Origin: Phycisphaerales bacterium
Lineage (GTDB): Bacteria; Planctomycetota; Phycisphaerae; Sedimentisphaerales; Anaerohalosphaeraceae
Reading direction: 5' to 3'
DNA: 9,711 bases
Assembly (NCBI GenBank): GCA_003152975.1
Contig: PMBP01000336.1
Location: 1 to 9,711, forward strand
Shown here: one piece after another, positions 1 through 5,867 of the stretch
Position numbering within the stretch: the stretch's first letter is position 1
How the letters are laid out: every line of letters starts with the position of its first letter
The notes under the pieces: generated by a model
The model's database searches: none
What the model saw: only the letters and a program-made list of their open reading frames with translations
Told to the model about the DNA's origin: nothing
Translations under genes and position numbers: made by a program

Positions 1-101
1 GGGACGCGCTCCGTCGCGTCCGAATCTACGGCCCCGATCCCGATATACAACATCGGGACTCGAACAAAGTGAGCGGAGCGGGGCCCTCCAATCGGATATG
101 A
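1..101 (+). CDS. Possible 3' end of an upstream gene (partial, frame uncertain)
   Basis: Reading from base 3 gives 32 codons (beginning DALRRVRIYGPDPD) up to a TGA at 99-101. A second frame from base 1 is also open with GC-rich third positions and ends at a TGA at 70-72, so the frame cannot be settled from so short a piece. No domain is recognisable. In T2SS clusters the gene before gspJ is normally gspI, so a GspI C-terminus is the contextual guess only. A 7-bp stem with 7-nt loop (38-44 pairing with 52-58) lies inside this stretch. It has no T-run after it, so it does not look like a terminator, and nothing here suggests a transcript boundary before gspJ. Confidence 0.3.
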   Translation, partial: DALRRVRIYGPDPDIQHRDSNKVSGAGPSNRI

Positions 102-123
102 CGGCGTAACACAAGAACGGAAG

Positions 124-158
124 AAATCGAAAATTGAAAATTGGAAATAGAAAATTGG
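124..158 (+). repeat. AT-rich dispersed repeat overlapping the gspJ start
   Basis: The run is built from TTGAAAATTGG/TTGGAAAT-type words and contrasts with GC-rich flanks. Bases 124-154 match the reverse complement of 5832-5862 at 27 of 31 positions, so this is one dispersed family in both orientations. It runs into the gspJ coding sequence and supplies the TTG start (134) and the first eight or so codons. Confidence 0.75.
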
Positions 159-874
159 TTGCGGGGTTTACGCTGATTGAGCTGGTGGTCTCGTCGGGGA
201 TCGGGGCGTTCATCGCGGTGGTGTCGGTGGGGACGCTGCGGTCGGTGATCCAGGGCCGGCAGACCATCGAGCAGCACGCCAGCGCCTGCGAGGAGATCCG
301 CTTCGCCGTCGAGCGGATCCGGCAGGACATGGCGAATTTCTACCGCGACAATTACTACGACAACATCAAGCTGGTGGGCGAGGTGGAGGAGACGCCGGCG
401 GGTCCGTCGCCGTCGCTGACGATGCGGATCGTCTCGGGCAGCACGGCCCGCTACGGCCAGCCGGAGGGGGACGTTTACGACGTGCAGTATTATTCGATGG
501 AGCAGGGCGGCAAGAAGTACCTGATGCGGCGGGTGTGCCCGGTGGTGAGTCTGCCGGAGCTGGAACAGACGCTGGCCGAACCGGGCGGGATTGTGTACGC
601 GCTGGCGGAGAATATCGTGACTTTCACGGTCCAGTATTACAACGGCTACGAGTGGCTGGACCAGTGGCCCAAGGAACAGAAGTCGCTGCCGGAGATGATC
701 CAGATCCTGGTCGTGGCGCAGATTCCGGGCGACGAAAATCTCAAACAGCCGATCGCCAAGACGCTGGTGGTGACTTTTCCGCGGGTGTCGCCGAACCTGA
801 AGGCGACGCTGACGGAAGATGCGGCGACGGAATTTGAGGATGTTAACTCGTACACGATCGATTCGGGAACCTGA
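134..874 (+). CDS. gspJ: Type II secretion minor pseudopilin GspJ
   Basis: GspJ is a minor pseudopilin that joins GspI and GspK at the tip of the periplasmic pseudopilus; it is made as a precursor and cleaved by the prepilin peptidase at the inner membrane. The 246-residue product has a class III leader, KLVAG|FTLIEL: Gly11 before the cut and Glu at mature position 5, followed by a hydrophobic helix to about residue 33. Family features follow: IRFAVERIRQDM (amphipathic spine), a VYDVQYY..KYLMRR strand pair, and VTFTVQYYNGYEWLDQWP with two Trp, then LPEMIQILVV, the usual GspJ ending. The start is a TTG at 134; an in-frame stop at 107-109 excludes longer forms, and the next start (TTG 155) would leave only a four-residue leader. 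A weak GGAAG lies at 119-123. The first codons are made of the dispersed AT-rich repeat. GspJ is confident; the exact start is less so. Confidence 0.9.
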   Translation: MKIGNRKLVAGFTLIELVVSSGIGAFIAVVSVGTLRSVIQGRQTIEQHASACEEIRFAVERIRQDMANFYRDNYYDNIKLVGEVEETPAGPSPSLTMRIVSGSTARYGQPEGDVYDVQYYSMEQGGKKYLMRRVCPVVSLPELEQTLAEPGGIVYALAENIVTFTVQYYNGYEWLDQWPKEQKSLPEMIQILVVAQIPGDENLKQPIAKTLVVTFPRVSPNLKATLTEDAATEFEDVNSYTIDSGT

Positions 875-876
875 CG

Positions 877-897
877 AATTGACTATTGATTATTGGG
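877..897 (+). repeat. GACTATTGATTATTG-type dispersed repeat
   Basis: The gap between gspJ and gspK holds an AT-rich run with the words TTGACTATTGATTATTGGG. The same words return in extended form at 5996-6027 before gspD. The gap 875-930 shows no promoter or hairpin. A TTG at 886 inside this repeat is in frame with gspK but has no ribosome binding site, so it is not taken as the start. Confidence 0.6.
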
Positions 898-930
898 AAT
901 GCGTGTGGATTTTCGGCGATTGAGAAGTTG

Positions 931-2895
931 ATGCGAAACAAGGGTACGACAAGTTGTTGGGCCAAACGCGGCGGGCTGGTGTTGATCGGCGTGCTGTGGG
1001 TGATGGTGCTGCTGGACATGCTGGTGTTCGTGATCGCACGGACGAGCCGGCTGGACATGCGGATCAGTTTGTCGATGGAGGAGAAGATCCGGGGCAAGTG
1101 GGCGGGCCGCGCGGGCGTGGAGACGGGGATCGGGCTCCTGCTGGAGGACGAAAAGAGCAGCGACAGTCTGTTCGACCCGTGGGCGCTGAGCACGGCGGAC
1201 ACCAACAGCGTGCCGTTGGACGCGTGCACCTTCAGCATTTCGGTGATCGACGAGGCGGGCAAGATCAACATCAACAGCTCCACGAAAGAGCAGTTGATGG
1301 AACTGCCGGGGATGACCGACGAGATTTCCGACTGCATCCTGGACTGGCGTGACAGCGACGATGATGTCCGGGCCAACGGGGCAGAGAGCGCGTACTACTT
1401 GAACCTGCCGTATCCCTATCAGCCGCGAAATGGGGCCTTCAAGACGGTGCGGGAACTGTTGCTGGTCAAGGGCGTTACGCCACAACTGGTGTATGGGTAT
1501 GGGAATATCGCGGAGACCACCTCCGAATACAACGCGGGGTGGGCCAATTACCTGACCTGCTACTCCTACGACAACAACAACGCCGCCGACGGTACCGCGC
1601 GGATCAACATTAATTCGGCCAGCGCCAGCCAACTGGAGCAGTTGGGGATTACGGCGGGCCAGGCGCAATGGATCGTACAGAACCGTTCGTACCAGGGTCT
1701 TGGGGGTCTGCTCAATAAGATCAGCGGGGGGACGGGATCGAGCGGCACTAGCACAAGCGGGCAACAGCAACAGGGCGGCGGCGGACAAGGTGGAGGACAG
1801 GGCGGCGGCGGCCAAGGCCGGGGCGGACAAGGCGGCGGTATGCAGGGTGGAGGCCAGGGCGGCCAGGGCGGACAAGGCGGCGGTGGGCAGGGTAGAGGGA
1901 TGCAAGGCGGAGGTCAGGGCGGAGGTGGACAGGGTGGCGGCGGGATGCCGGGTGGTGGCGGTGGTGGTGGTGGTGGTGGTGGTGGTGGAAGACAATCAAA
2001 TGCGGCGGGATTGATCTCGCCGTTCGGGGGGATAATGTCGTTTTTGTCGGCGTTGCCGGCGGCTCAAGGTCCCGGCGGTGGTGGCGGAGCTCCGGGCGGT
2101 GGCGGCACTCCAGGCGGTGGTCAGGGTGGCGGCGGTGGCGGACGCGGTGGCGGTCAGGGCGTTGGCGGTCAGGGTGGCGGTCGTGGCGGCGGCGAAGGCG
2201 GCGGCCGCGGCGGATTTGGCGGTGGACAGGGTGGCGGTCGCGGCGGATTCGGCGGCGGTCAGGGTGGAGGGCGCGGTGGCGAGGGCGGCGGTCGCGGGGG
2301 TCCTGGCGGTGGGCAAGGAGGCCAAGGTGGCCAAGGTGGCGGTCGCGGTGGCCAAGGCGGCGGTCCGGGTGGGCAAGGCGGTCCAGGCGGTCAGGGCGGC
2401 GGACGACCCGGCGGTGGACCGGGCGGCGCTGGTGGCATGGGGGCCGGCGGAGTCACGGGTGGAACCGCCGGCGGCACGGGCGGCAATACGCAGTCCGAAC
2501 CGCTGGATCTGGATACCTTTTACAAGATCGCCGACAAGATCACGACCAGTACGCGGTCGAAAATCCGCGGGCGGGTGAATATCAATACGGCGCCGCTGGC
2601 GGTGCTGACGGCGCTGCTGGAGGGGCGGCAGGAGGTGGCGCAGGATATTATCGCGTATCGCGAGAGCCAGATGAACGGGATCGCGAGTCTGGCGGACCTG
2701 AAAGACGTCAAGTCGGTCGATCTGGACTTGGCCAAGAAGTTCATCGACTATGTTACCACGCGGTCGAGCGTGTACACGATTCGGGTGGTGGCCACGACGA
2801 CGACTTCCGGCGGACAGTATGAGACGCAGGCGGTGGTCGATCGGGCCCTGAACCCGGTGCAGATTCTATATTATCGAGAAGGGGCCGGTCATTGA
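931..2895 (+). CDS. gspK: Type II secretion pseudopilus-tip protein GspK with a giant Gly-rich insertion
   Basis: GspK caps the pseudopilus with GspI/GspJ. The 654-residue product is about twice the family's usual size. Leader WAKRGG|LVLIGVLWVMVLL is cut after Gly15 and lacks Glu at +5, as is typical of GspK; the helix runs to about 36. An INSSTKEQL..LPGM segment (112-135), DWRDSDDD (138-145), GAES..Y (150) and VRELLLVKGVT (173) are the first SAM-like region of GspK. A second helix-hairpin-helix, ININSASASQLEQL.GI, lies at about 223-255. Residues about 278-519 are almost pure Gly with Gln, Arg, Ala and Pro, broken by a hydrophobic island at 354-379. A last helix-hairpin-helix, GRVNINTAPLAVL, starts at 547. 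I chose ATG 931 because it gives a normal leader; an upstream in-frame TTG (886) lies in a repeat without a ribosome site. The frame stays open through the insertion, so the gene looks intact. Confidence 0.9.
   Translation: MRNKGTTSCWAKRGGLVLIGVLWVMVLLDMLVFVIARTSRLDMRISLSMEEKIRGKWAGRAGVETGIGLLLEDEKSSDSLFDPWALSTADTNSVPLDACTFSISVIDEAGKININSSTKEQLMELPGMTDEISDCILDWRDSDDDVRANGAESAYYLNLPYPYQPRNGAFKTVRELLLVKGVTPQLVYGYGNIAETTSEYNAGWANYLTCYSYDNNNAADGTARININSASASQLEQLGITAGQAQWIVQNRSYQGLGGLLNKISGGTGSSGTSTSGQQQQGGGGQGGGQGGGGQGRGGQGGGMQGGGQGGQGGQGGGGQGRGMQGGGQGGGGQGGGGMPGGGGGGGGGGGGGRQSNAAGLISPFGGIMSFLSALPAAQGPGGGGGAPGGGGTPGGGQGGGGGGRGGGQGVGGQGGGRGGGEGGGRGGFGGGQGGGRGGFGGGQGGGRGGEGGGRGGPGGGQGGQGGQGGGRGGQGGGPGGQGGPGGQGGGRPGGGPGGAGGMGAGGVTGGTAGGTGGNTQSEPLDLDTFYKIADKITTSTRSKIRGRVNINTAPLAVLTALLEGRQEVAQDIIAYRESQMNGIASLADLKDVKSVDLDLAKKFIDYVTTRSSVYTIRVVATTTTSGGQYETQAVVDRALNPVQILYYREGAGH
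1762..2489 (+). repeat. Gly/Gln/Arg-rich low-complexity coding repeat inside gspK
   Basis: About 240 codons of GGN repeats encode runs such as GGQGGGQGGGGQGRGG and, later, GGRGG and GGFGG blocks. A perfect run of nine GGT codons lies at 1960-1986. Composition shifts along the stretch: Gln-rich before 1950, Arg/Phe/Glu-containing blocks from about 2140, Pro-containing blocks after about 2360. The 1990-2067 island is the only non-glycine part. The + strand is strongly G-biased, so the mRNA could form two-tier G-quadruplexes. Confidence 0.9.
2879..2884 (+). promoter_or_regulatory. Ribosome binding site for gspL
   Basis: AAGGGG, within GAGAAGGGG, lies 7 nt before the TTG at 2892. It lies inside the last codons of gspK and supports the TTG start and translational coupling across the TTGA overlap. 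Confidence 0.55.
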
Positions 2896-4307
2896 AAGGT
2901 AAACTGAGTCAATCAAAACCGGATGTGGCGATCGCCGTGTCGGGCGGCCCGGGAACGGGCCAGCCATACCGTGGAGTGGCGTTGTGTCGCCTGGGCGGCC
3001 GGGTGGAGGTGGTCGAGCGGCGGCGGGCGGGCGGCGAAACCAACGGCCTGGCGGAACTGACGAAGGTGCTGGCGGCCAAGGCACGGGCGGCGGGCGGTAT
3101 CGAGGATGCTGCGGCGCCGGTGGCCGGGGCGCTGGTCATCAGCGGTTCGTCGCTGGCGACCTTCCGGCTGGAGGTTCCGGATGTCCGGAACAGCCAATTG
3201 GCGTCGATCATCCGGATGCAGGTCGAGTCCAAGTTGCCGATCGCGTCCGACCAGATCCGATTGGCGTGGCGCCGCGACGGCAGCACGGAGAAAGGGCATG
3301 CGTGCACGGTCATCGCGGGGCGGGCGTCGCGGTACGATGGGCCGATGCTGGCGGCGCGGCAGGCGGGGCTGACGGCGGCGGTGCCGGACTGGGAGGCGGC
3401 GGCGCGGGCGTGGGGCCTGGATGCGGCGGTGACGGGGCGAAAGGTCGTGCTTCACCTGCGGGCAGCCTCGACGGCGGCGATGCTGATTGAGGGGGGGCGG
3501 CTTCTGGACGCGGTGAACCTGGACGCGGGGATGGAGGATTTCGGGCGGGCCGCGGAGGCGGGCGAAAAGCTGCAATTGTATATACACGATCTATGGAATA
3601 CACTGGCGCGGTTCGGCGCGGCGCAGATGCCGGAGGTGTTGGTGGCGGCGCGGGAGCACGGGGAGGCGATCGCGGCGCTGCTGAAGGAATCGGGGATTGA
3701 GTCGAAGGCGGCGTGGCCGAATTTGTCGATTTCGGGCGGGACGGATCCGGAGGACGATCCGCGGGACTACATTGAGGCGATCGGTGGCGCGGCGCTGGCG
3801 ATGGGTCCGGCCGAAGAGCGGCTGGACCTGATGGCGGCGCACCCCGACCTGCAGCCGGCCCGCAAGCCGCTGGTGACGATGGCGACGGGGGTGGCGCTGG
3901 CGGCGGCCCTCCTTGCGGCGGTGATCTTTCTGGTGGCGGCGCGGAAGCTGGACGAGGCGTCGTACGCCAAGCTGCAGGACGACCGGATCGCGCAGTTGGT
4001 GCGGGTTCAGGACCTGCGCAGGCTGGTGGCCAAGGAACGGCCGGACCTGCTGGATTTGCTGACGAAGGTCAACGAGTCGCTGCAATCGGGGATGTTGCTG
4101 GAGAGTTTCAACTTCCAGAAGGGCAAGCCCGTGACGATTTCCAGCTTCGCGTCGAGCTACGAACAGGCGTACAAATTCCAGGCGGAGCTGGGGACCAAGG
4201 CGGGAATCAGCGAGGTGAAGATGCTGGACCCGACTTTCGACGATCGGCGGAACCGGGTGAATTTCAAGGTCACGCTGGCGTATTATGGTTTTTGCAAGAG
4301 CAAATAA
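2892..4307 (+). CDS. gspL: Type II secretion platform protein GspL (PilM-PilN fusion type)
   Basis: GspL is an inner-membrane protein whose cytoplasmic actin-like domain contacts the GspE ATPase and whose periplasmic domain pairs with GspM. The 471-residue product shows this plan: a PilM-like cytoplasmic part from about 10 to 310 (segments SGSSLATFRLEVPDV and IIRMQVESKLPIASDQI resemble the PilM/GspL membrane-substrate region, and IEAIGGAALAMG at 294-305 is the typical end of that fold), one membrane helix at about 327-349 (VALAAALLAAVIFLV), a short coiled segment (EASYAKLQDDRIAQLVRVQDL) and a small PilN/GspL ferredoxin-like periplasmic domain at about 385-471, ending in VNFKVTLAYYGF. The start TTG (2892-2894) overlaps the gspK stop TGA (2893-2895) as TTGA and has an AAGGGG site 7 nt upstream. 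The frame is uninterrupted. The family is clear; GspL versus separate PilM/PilN naming is a matter of context. Confidence 0.82.
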   Translation: MKGKLSQSKPDVAIAVSGGPGTGQPYRGVALCRLGGRVEVVERRRAGGETNGLAELTKVLAAKARAAGGIEDAAAPVAGALVISGSSLATFRLEVPDVRNSQLASIIRMQVESKLPIASDQIRLAWRRDGSTEKGHACTVIAGRASRYDGPMLAARQAGLTAAVPDWEAAARAWGLDAAVTGRKVVLHLRAASTAAMLIEGGRLLDAVNLDAGMEDFGRAAEAGEKLQLYIHDLWNTLARFGAAQMPEVLVAAREHGEAIAALLKESGIESKAAWPNLSISGGTDPEDDPRDYIEAIGGAALAMGPAEERLDLMAAHPDLQPARKPLVTMATGVALAAALLAAVIFLVAARKLDEASYAKLQDDRIAQLVRVQDLRRLVAKERPDLLDLLTKVNESLQSGMLLESFNFQKGKPVTISSFASSYEQAYKFQAELGTKAGISEVKMLDPTFDDRRNRVNFKVTLAYYGFCKSK

Positions 4308-4308
4308 A

Positions 4309-4347
4309 GTGAGAAAAGCGTGAAAAGTGAGAAAGGTGCGAAAAGCG
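4309..4347 (+). repeat. Short degenerate tandem repeat after gspL
   Basis: Four units of about 10 nt follow each other: GTGAGAAAAGC, GTGAAAA, GTGAGAAAG, GTGCGAAAAGC. They begin 2 nt after the gspL stop. They form no stem and are not followed by a T-run. They open the 125-nt gap before the interrupted gspM start. Confidence 0.55.
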
Positions 4348-4378
4348 GCCAAGTCGAACATGCGGCAAGATTCGGGAC

Positions 4379-4393
4379 TTTCGCGGGAATGAC
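4379..4393 (+). repeat. TTTCGCSGGAATGAC hairpin-type repeat, copy 1
   Basis: TTTCGCGGGAATGAC matches copy 2 (5024-5038) at 14 of 15 positions. It resembles one half of the widespread extragenic hairpin repeat built on ATTCCCGC-loop-GCGGGAAT. Here the left arm (around 4368-4378) has decayed and no longer pairs well. It sits in the gap before gspM. Confidence 0.55.
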
Positions 4394-4432
4394 AGGGCCG
4401 GCACAAAGAAGAAAGACCGGGATTGGAATCGA

Positions 4433-4471
4433 ATGAAGGCATTCAACGAACGCGATATACGTGCGATCTAG
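4433..4471 (+). other. Amber-interrupted N-terminus of gspM (12-codon ORF)
   Basis: ATG at 4433 opens 12 codons, MKAFNERDIRAI, ended by TAG at 4469-4471. The reading frame is exactly that of gspM: skipping the TAG gives MKAFNERDIRAI-x-IGVVGLAAIGLYFLAGPW, a textbook GspM/PilO start with a short charged cytoplasmic tail and a membrane helix. A single-base change (for example TTG or CAG to TAG) would explain it. The TAG lies inside the perfect palindrome CGATCTAGATCG (4464-4475). It could be a nonsense mutation, a sequencing or assembly error, or a short leader ORF from which ribosomes restart at GTG 4478. The ribosome site upstream of 4433 is weak. Confidence 0.7.
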
Positions 4472-4475
4472 ATCG
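4464..4475. other. 12-bp perfect palindrome CGATCTAGATCG
   Basis: The 12 bases equal their own reverse complement, contain two GATC sites and a central CTAG, and carry the amber codon at their centre. CTAG is scarce in many bacterial genomes. No function can be assigned. Confidence 0.6.
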
Positions 4476-4477
4476 GG

Positions 4478-4963
4478 GTGGTTGGTCTGGCGGCGATCGG
4501 GTTGTATTTTCTGGCCGGTCCGTGGCTGAGCGAATGGCAGAAGCTGCGGGTGGAGATTGCGGCGGGGAAAGAGCGGCTGGACCGGGTGGCGGTGGATGGA
4601 GAGGGGACGCTTCCGGCCGAGCAGCTCAAGCTGATGAGCGCGGTGCCGAAGGTCGAGATGCCGGCGGACGAAAAGAAGCAGGGCACCCAGTTCCGCGACG
4701 CGTTCACCGGGCAGCTCCAGAAGGCGGGGATCCGGGCGCGGAGTCTGCAATACCTGGCGGCCAAGAAGATCGCCGGGGCGGGCTATCGCACGCTGCGGCT
4801 CCAGGGGCGGGGCCGGTGCGAGTTGCCGCAGATGCTGAACCTGCTGGGGTCGCTCAACGAAAATCCGTACTTTGTGGGGGTGGAAGAGCTTGATATGAAG
4901 CCCGACGCGCGGAACCGCAACGAGCTGGAATTTTCGATTACGGTATCGACTTTTGCCAAGTGA
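4478..4963 (+). CDS. gspM: Type II secretion platform protein GspM (PilO-like), 5' end interrupted
   Basis: GspM/PilO proteins are bitopic inner-membrane partners of GspL/PilN in the assembly platform. The readable part from GTG 4478 is 161 residues: a membrane helix (VGLAAIGLYFLAGPW), a coiled segment (EWQKLRVEIAAGKERLDRV), then a small ferredoxin-like C-terminal domain ending GRCELPQMLNLLGSLNENPYFVGVEELDM...NELEFSITVSTF, which is the PilO signature layout. The natural start is probably ATG 4433, 15 codons upstream in the same frame, but a TAG at 4469-4471 intervenes. A protein begun at GTG 4478 would have no positively charged cytoplasmic tail before its helix, which argues that the longer form is the ancestral one. 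No good ribosome site precedes 4478. Apart from the TAG the frame is clean, so the gene is either newly broken, misread, or expressed by restart. The PilO/GspM family call rests on layout and context. Confidence 0.75.
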   Translation: MVGLAAIGLYFLAGPWLSEWQKLRVEIAAGKERLDRVAVDGEGTLPAEQLKLMSAVPKVEMPADEKKQGTQFRDAFTGQLQKAGIRARSLQYLAAKKIAGAGYRTLRLQGRGRCELPQMLNLLGSLNENPYFVGVEELDMKPDARNRNELEFSITVSTFAK

Positions 4964-4967
4964 GAGA

Positions 4968-4997
4968 AGGATATAGGATCTAGGGATTAGGATATAG
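4968..4997 (+). repeat. AGGATATAG direct repeat
   Basis: The 9-mer AGGATATAG occurs at 4968-4976 and 4989-4997, with the related GATCTAGGGATT between. It begins just after the gspM stop and is part of the 115-nt repeat-laden gap before the HR-domain gene. Confidence 0.55.
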
Positions 4998-5018
4998 AAA
5001 GGCAGAAATAAAATCGAT

Positions 5019-5038
5019 CCGGCTTTCGCCGGAATGAC
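5019..5038 (+). repeat. TTTCGCSGGAATGAC hairpin-type repeat, copy 2
   Basis: TTTCGCCGGAATGAC (5024-5038) repeats copy 1 at 4379-4393. Here the hairpin is intact: CCGGC (5019-5023), loop TTTC, GCCGG (5028-5032). Relative to copy 1 the C at 5030 is matched by a paired G on the left arm, consistent with a stem held by compensatory change. The two copies flank gspM. Confidence 0.55.
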
Positions 5039-5066
5039 GCGATTGATTCGGATACCTTGAGGTTTG

Positions 5067-5072
5067 AAGGGA
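5067..5072 (+). promoter_or_regulatory. Ribosome binding site for the HR-domain gene
   Basis: AAGGGA lies 6 nt before ATG 5079, a normal spacing. It fixes the start of this gene. Confidence 0.6.
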
Positions 5073-5078
5073 TAAACG

Positions 5079-5828
5079 ATGGGCGAGAAAGTGAAAATCT
5101 GGTTGAAGCGACTGCCGATCGGCACGGGGTTGGCGCGCATCCTGTGGATCGCGACGGGCGTGTTGCTGGCGGGGACGGTCGTCAACGGCGCGCGGTACGC
5201 GATCCGGTACGGGTCGATTCCGACGGTGACGGAGACGACGGTCGAAAAGAGCAAGCTGGACGACGCGACGACGAAAAAGCTATTGTCGGCGGGCCAGGAG
5301 CGGATCGGCGGCCTGCAGAAAAAGCACCCGTTCGCGCCGCCGGCGAACAAGCCCAATCCGCCGGTGTGCGTGGGCATCTTCGGACCGATGGCCATCATCG
5401 GCGACCGGGGATATTTGGTGAACGAAAGCGTCAACGGGGCCAAGATTCTCCGGATCAACTCGACCGAGGTCGTGATCGAGTGGGAAGGCAAGGAGATGTC
5501 GCTGGTTCCGTTTGCGGCGGAGAATGCCTCGCAGCAGTCGGGGCCTTCGCGGGATCAGGGCCCCCAACCCCAGCCGGCGCAGCCGCAGCCGGGACAGGCG
5601 ACGGCCGTTCGAGTGGACGGCGGCGGGGACCGGCCGATGGGCGGACCGCCGACGGACCGATTCCAGTTTCAGCCGACGCCGGAGATGCGCAAACGCATGG
5701 AGGAGATGCGCGACCGGTTTGAAAATGCCTCGCCGGAAGAGCGGGATCGGATGCGGCAGGAGTTTCGACAGAACCGCGGCGACATGGGCGGAATGGGCGG
5801 CGGGCCGGGGGGAATGAGGGGGGGGTAA
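5079..5828 (+). CDS. gspC: HR-domain inner-membrane protein linking platform and secretin (GspC/PilP type)
   Basis: GspC and PilP tie the inner-membrane platform to the secretin N0 domain through a small beta-rich HR domain. The 249-residue product has a short basic cytoplasmic tail, a membrane helix at about 17-38 (GLARILWIATGVLLAGTVV), a linker, and an HR-like domain at about 83-145: HPFAPP, then VCVGIFGPMAIIGDRGYLV, VNGAKILRINSTEVVIEW and EGKEMSLVPF, matching the usual 'activity-G-v.G.kv..I....V.....G....l' plan. There is no PDZ domain, unlike typical proteobacterial GspC. Residues 146-194 are Gln/Pro-rich, and 195-249 form a charged helix-like tail (PEMRKRMEEMRDRF, SPEERDRMRQEFR) ending in Gly/Met repeats. 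It lies between gspM and gspD, the place of pilP in pilMNOPQ. The start has a good ribosome site. GspC versus PilP naming is uncertain. Confidence 0.72.
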   Translation: MGEKVKIWLKRLPIGTGLARILWIATGVLLAGTVVNGARYAIRYGSIPTVTETTVEKSKLDDATTKKLLSAGQERIGGLQKKHPFAPPANKPNPPVCVGIFGPMAIIGDRGYLVNESVNGAKILRINSTEVVIEWEGKEMSLVPFAAENASQQSGPSRDQGPQPQPAQPQPGQATAVRVDGGGDRPMGGPPTDRFQFQPTPEMRKRMEEMRDRFENASPEERDRMRQEFRQNRGDMGGMGGGPGGMRGG

Positions 5829-5830
5829 AC

Positions 5831-5867
5831 ATTTTCTATTGTCGATTTTCAATTTTCAATTTAATTT
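5831..5867 (-). repeat. AT-rich dispersed repeat, inverted copy
   Basis: Bases 5832-5862 on the - strand match 124-154 on the + strand at 27 of 31 positions. The copy starts about 3 nt after the stop of the HR-domain gene. It is the first block of the 277-nt gap before gspD. Confidence 0.7.

Noticed and set aside
38..58. Hairpin as a terminator before gspJ
   Set aside because: Seven-bp stem with no T-run, likely within the end of an upstream coding frame.
886..930. TTG 886 as the gspK start
   Set aside because: It lies in a dispersed repeat, has no ribosome site and would give a 30-residue prepilin leader; ATG 931 gives a normal 15-residue one.
883..1995. 370-residue ORF on the - strand rich in Thr, Ala and Pro
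   Set aside because: It is the reverse image of the GGN repeats and of gspK; it has no ribosome site or domain, and its start lies in the complement of the GGT run.
4469..4471. TAG reassigned to an amino acid throughout this genome
   Set aside because: No other in-frame TAG is needed by any gene here; one site is better explained by mutation, error or a leader ORF.
4283..5491. 402-residue ORF on the - strand across gspM and the HR-domain gene
   Set aside because: Composition is that of antisense to GC-rich genes (Arg, Pro, His, Leu); it crosses both repeat-laden gaps and shows no domain.
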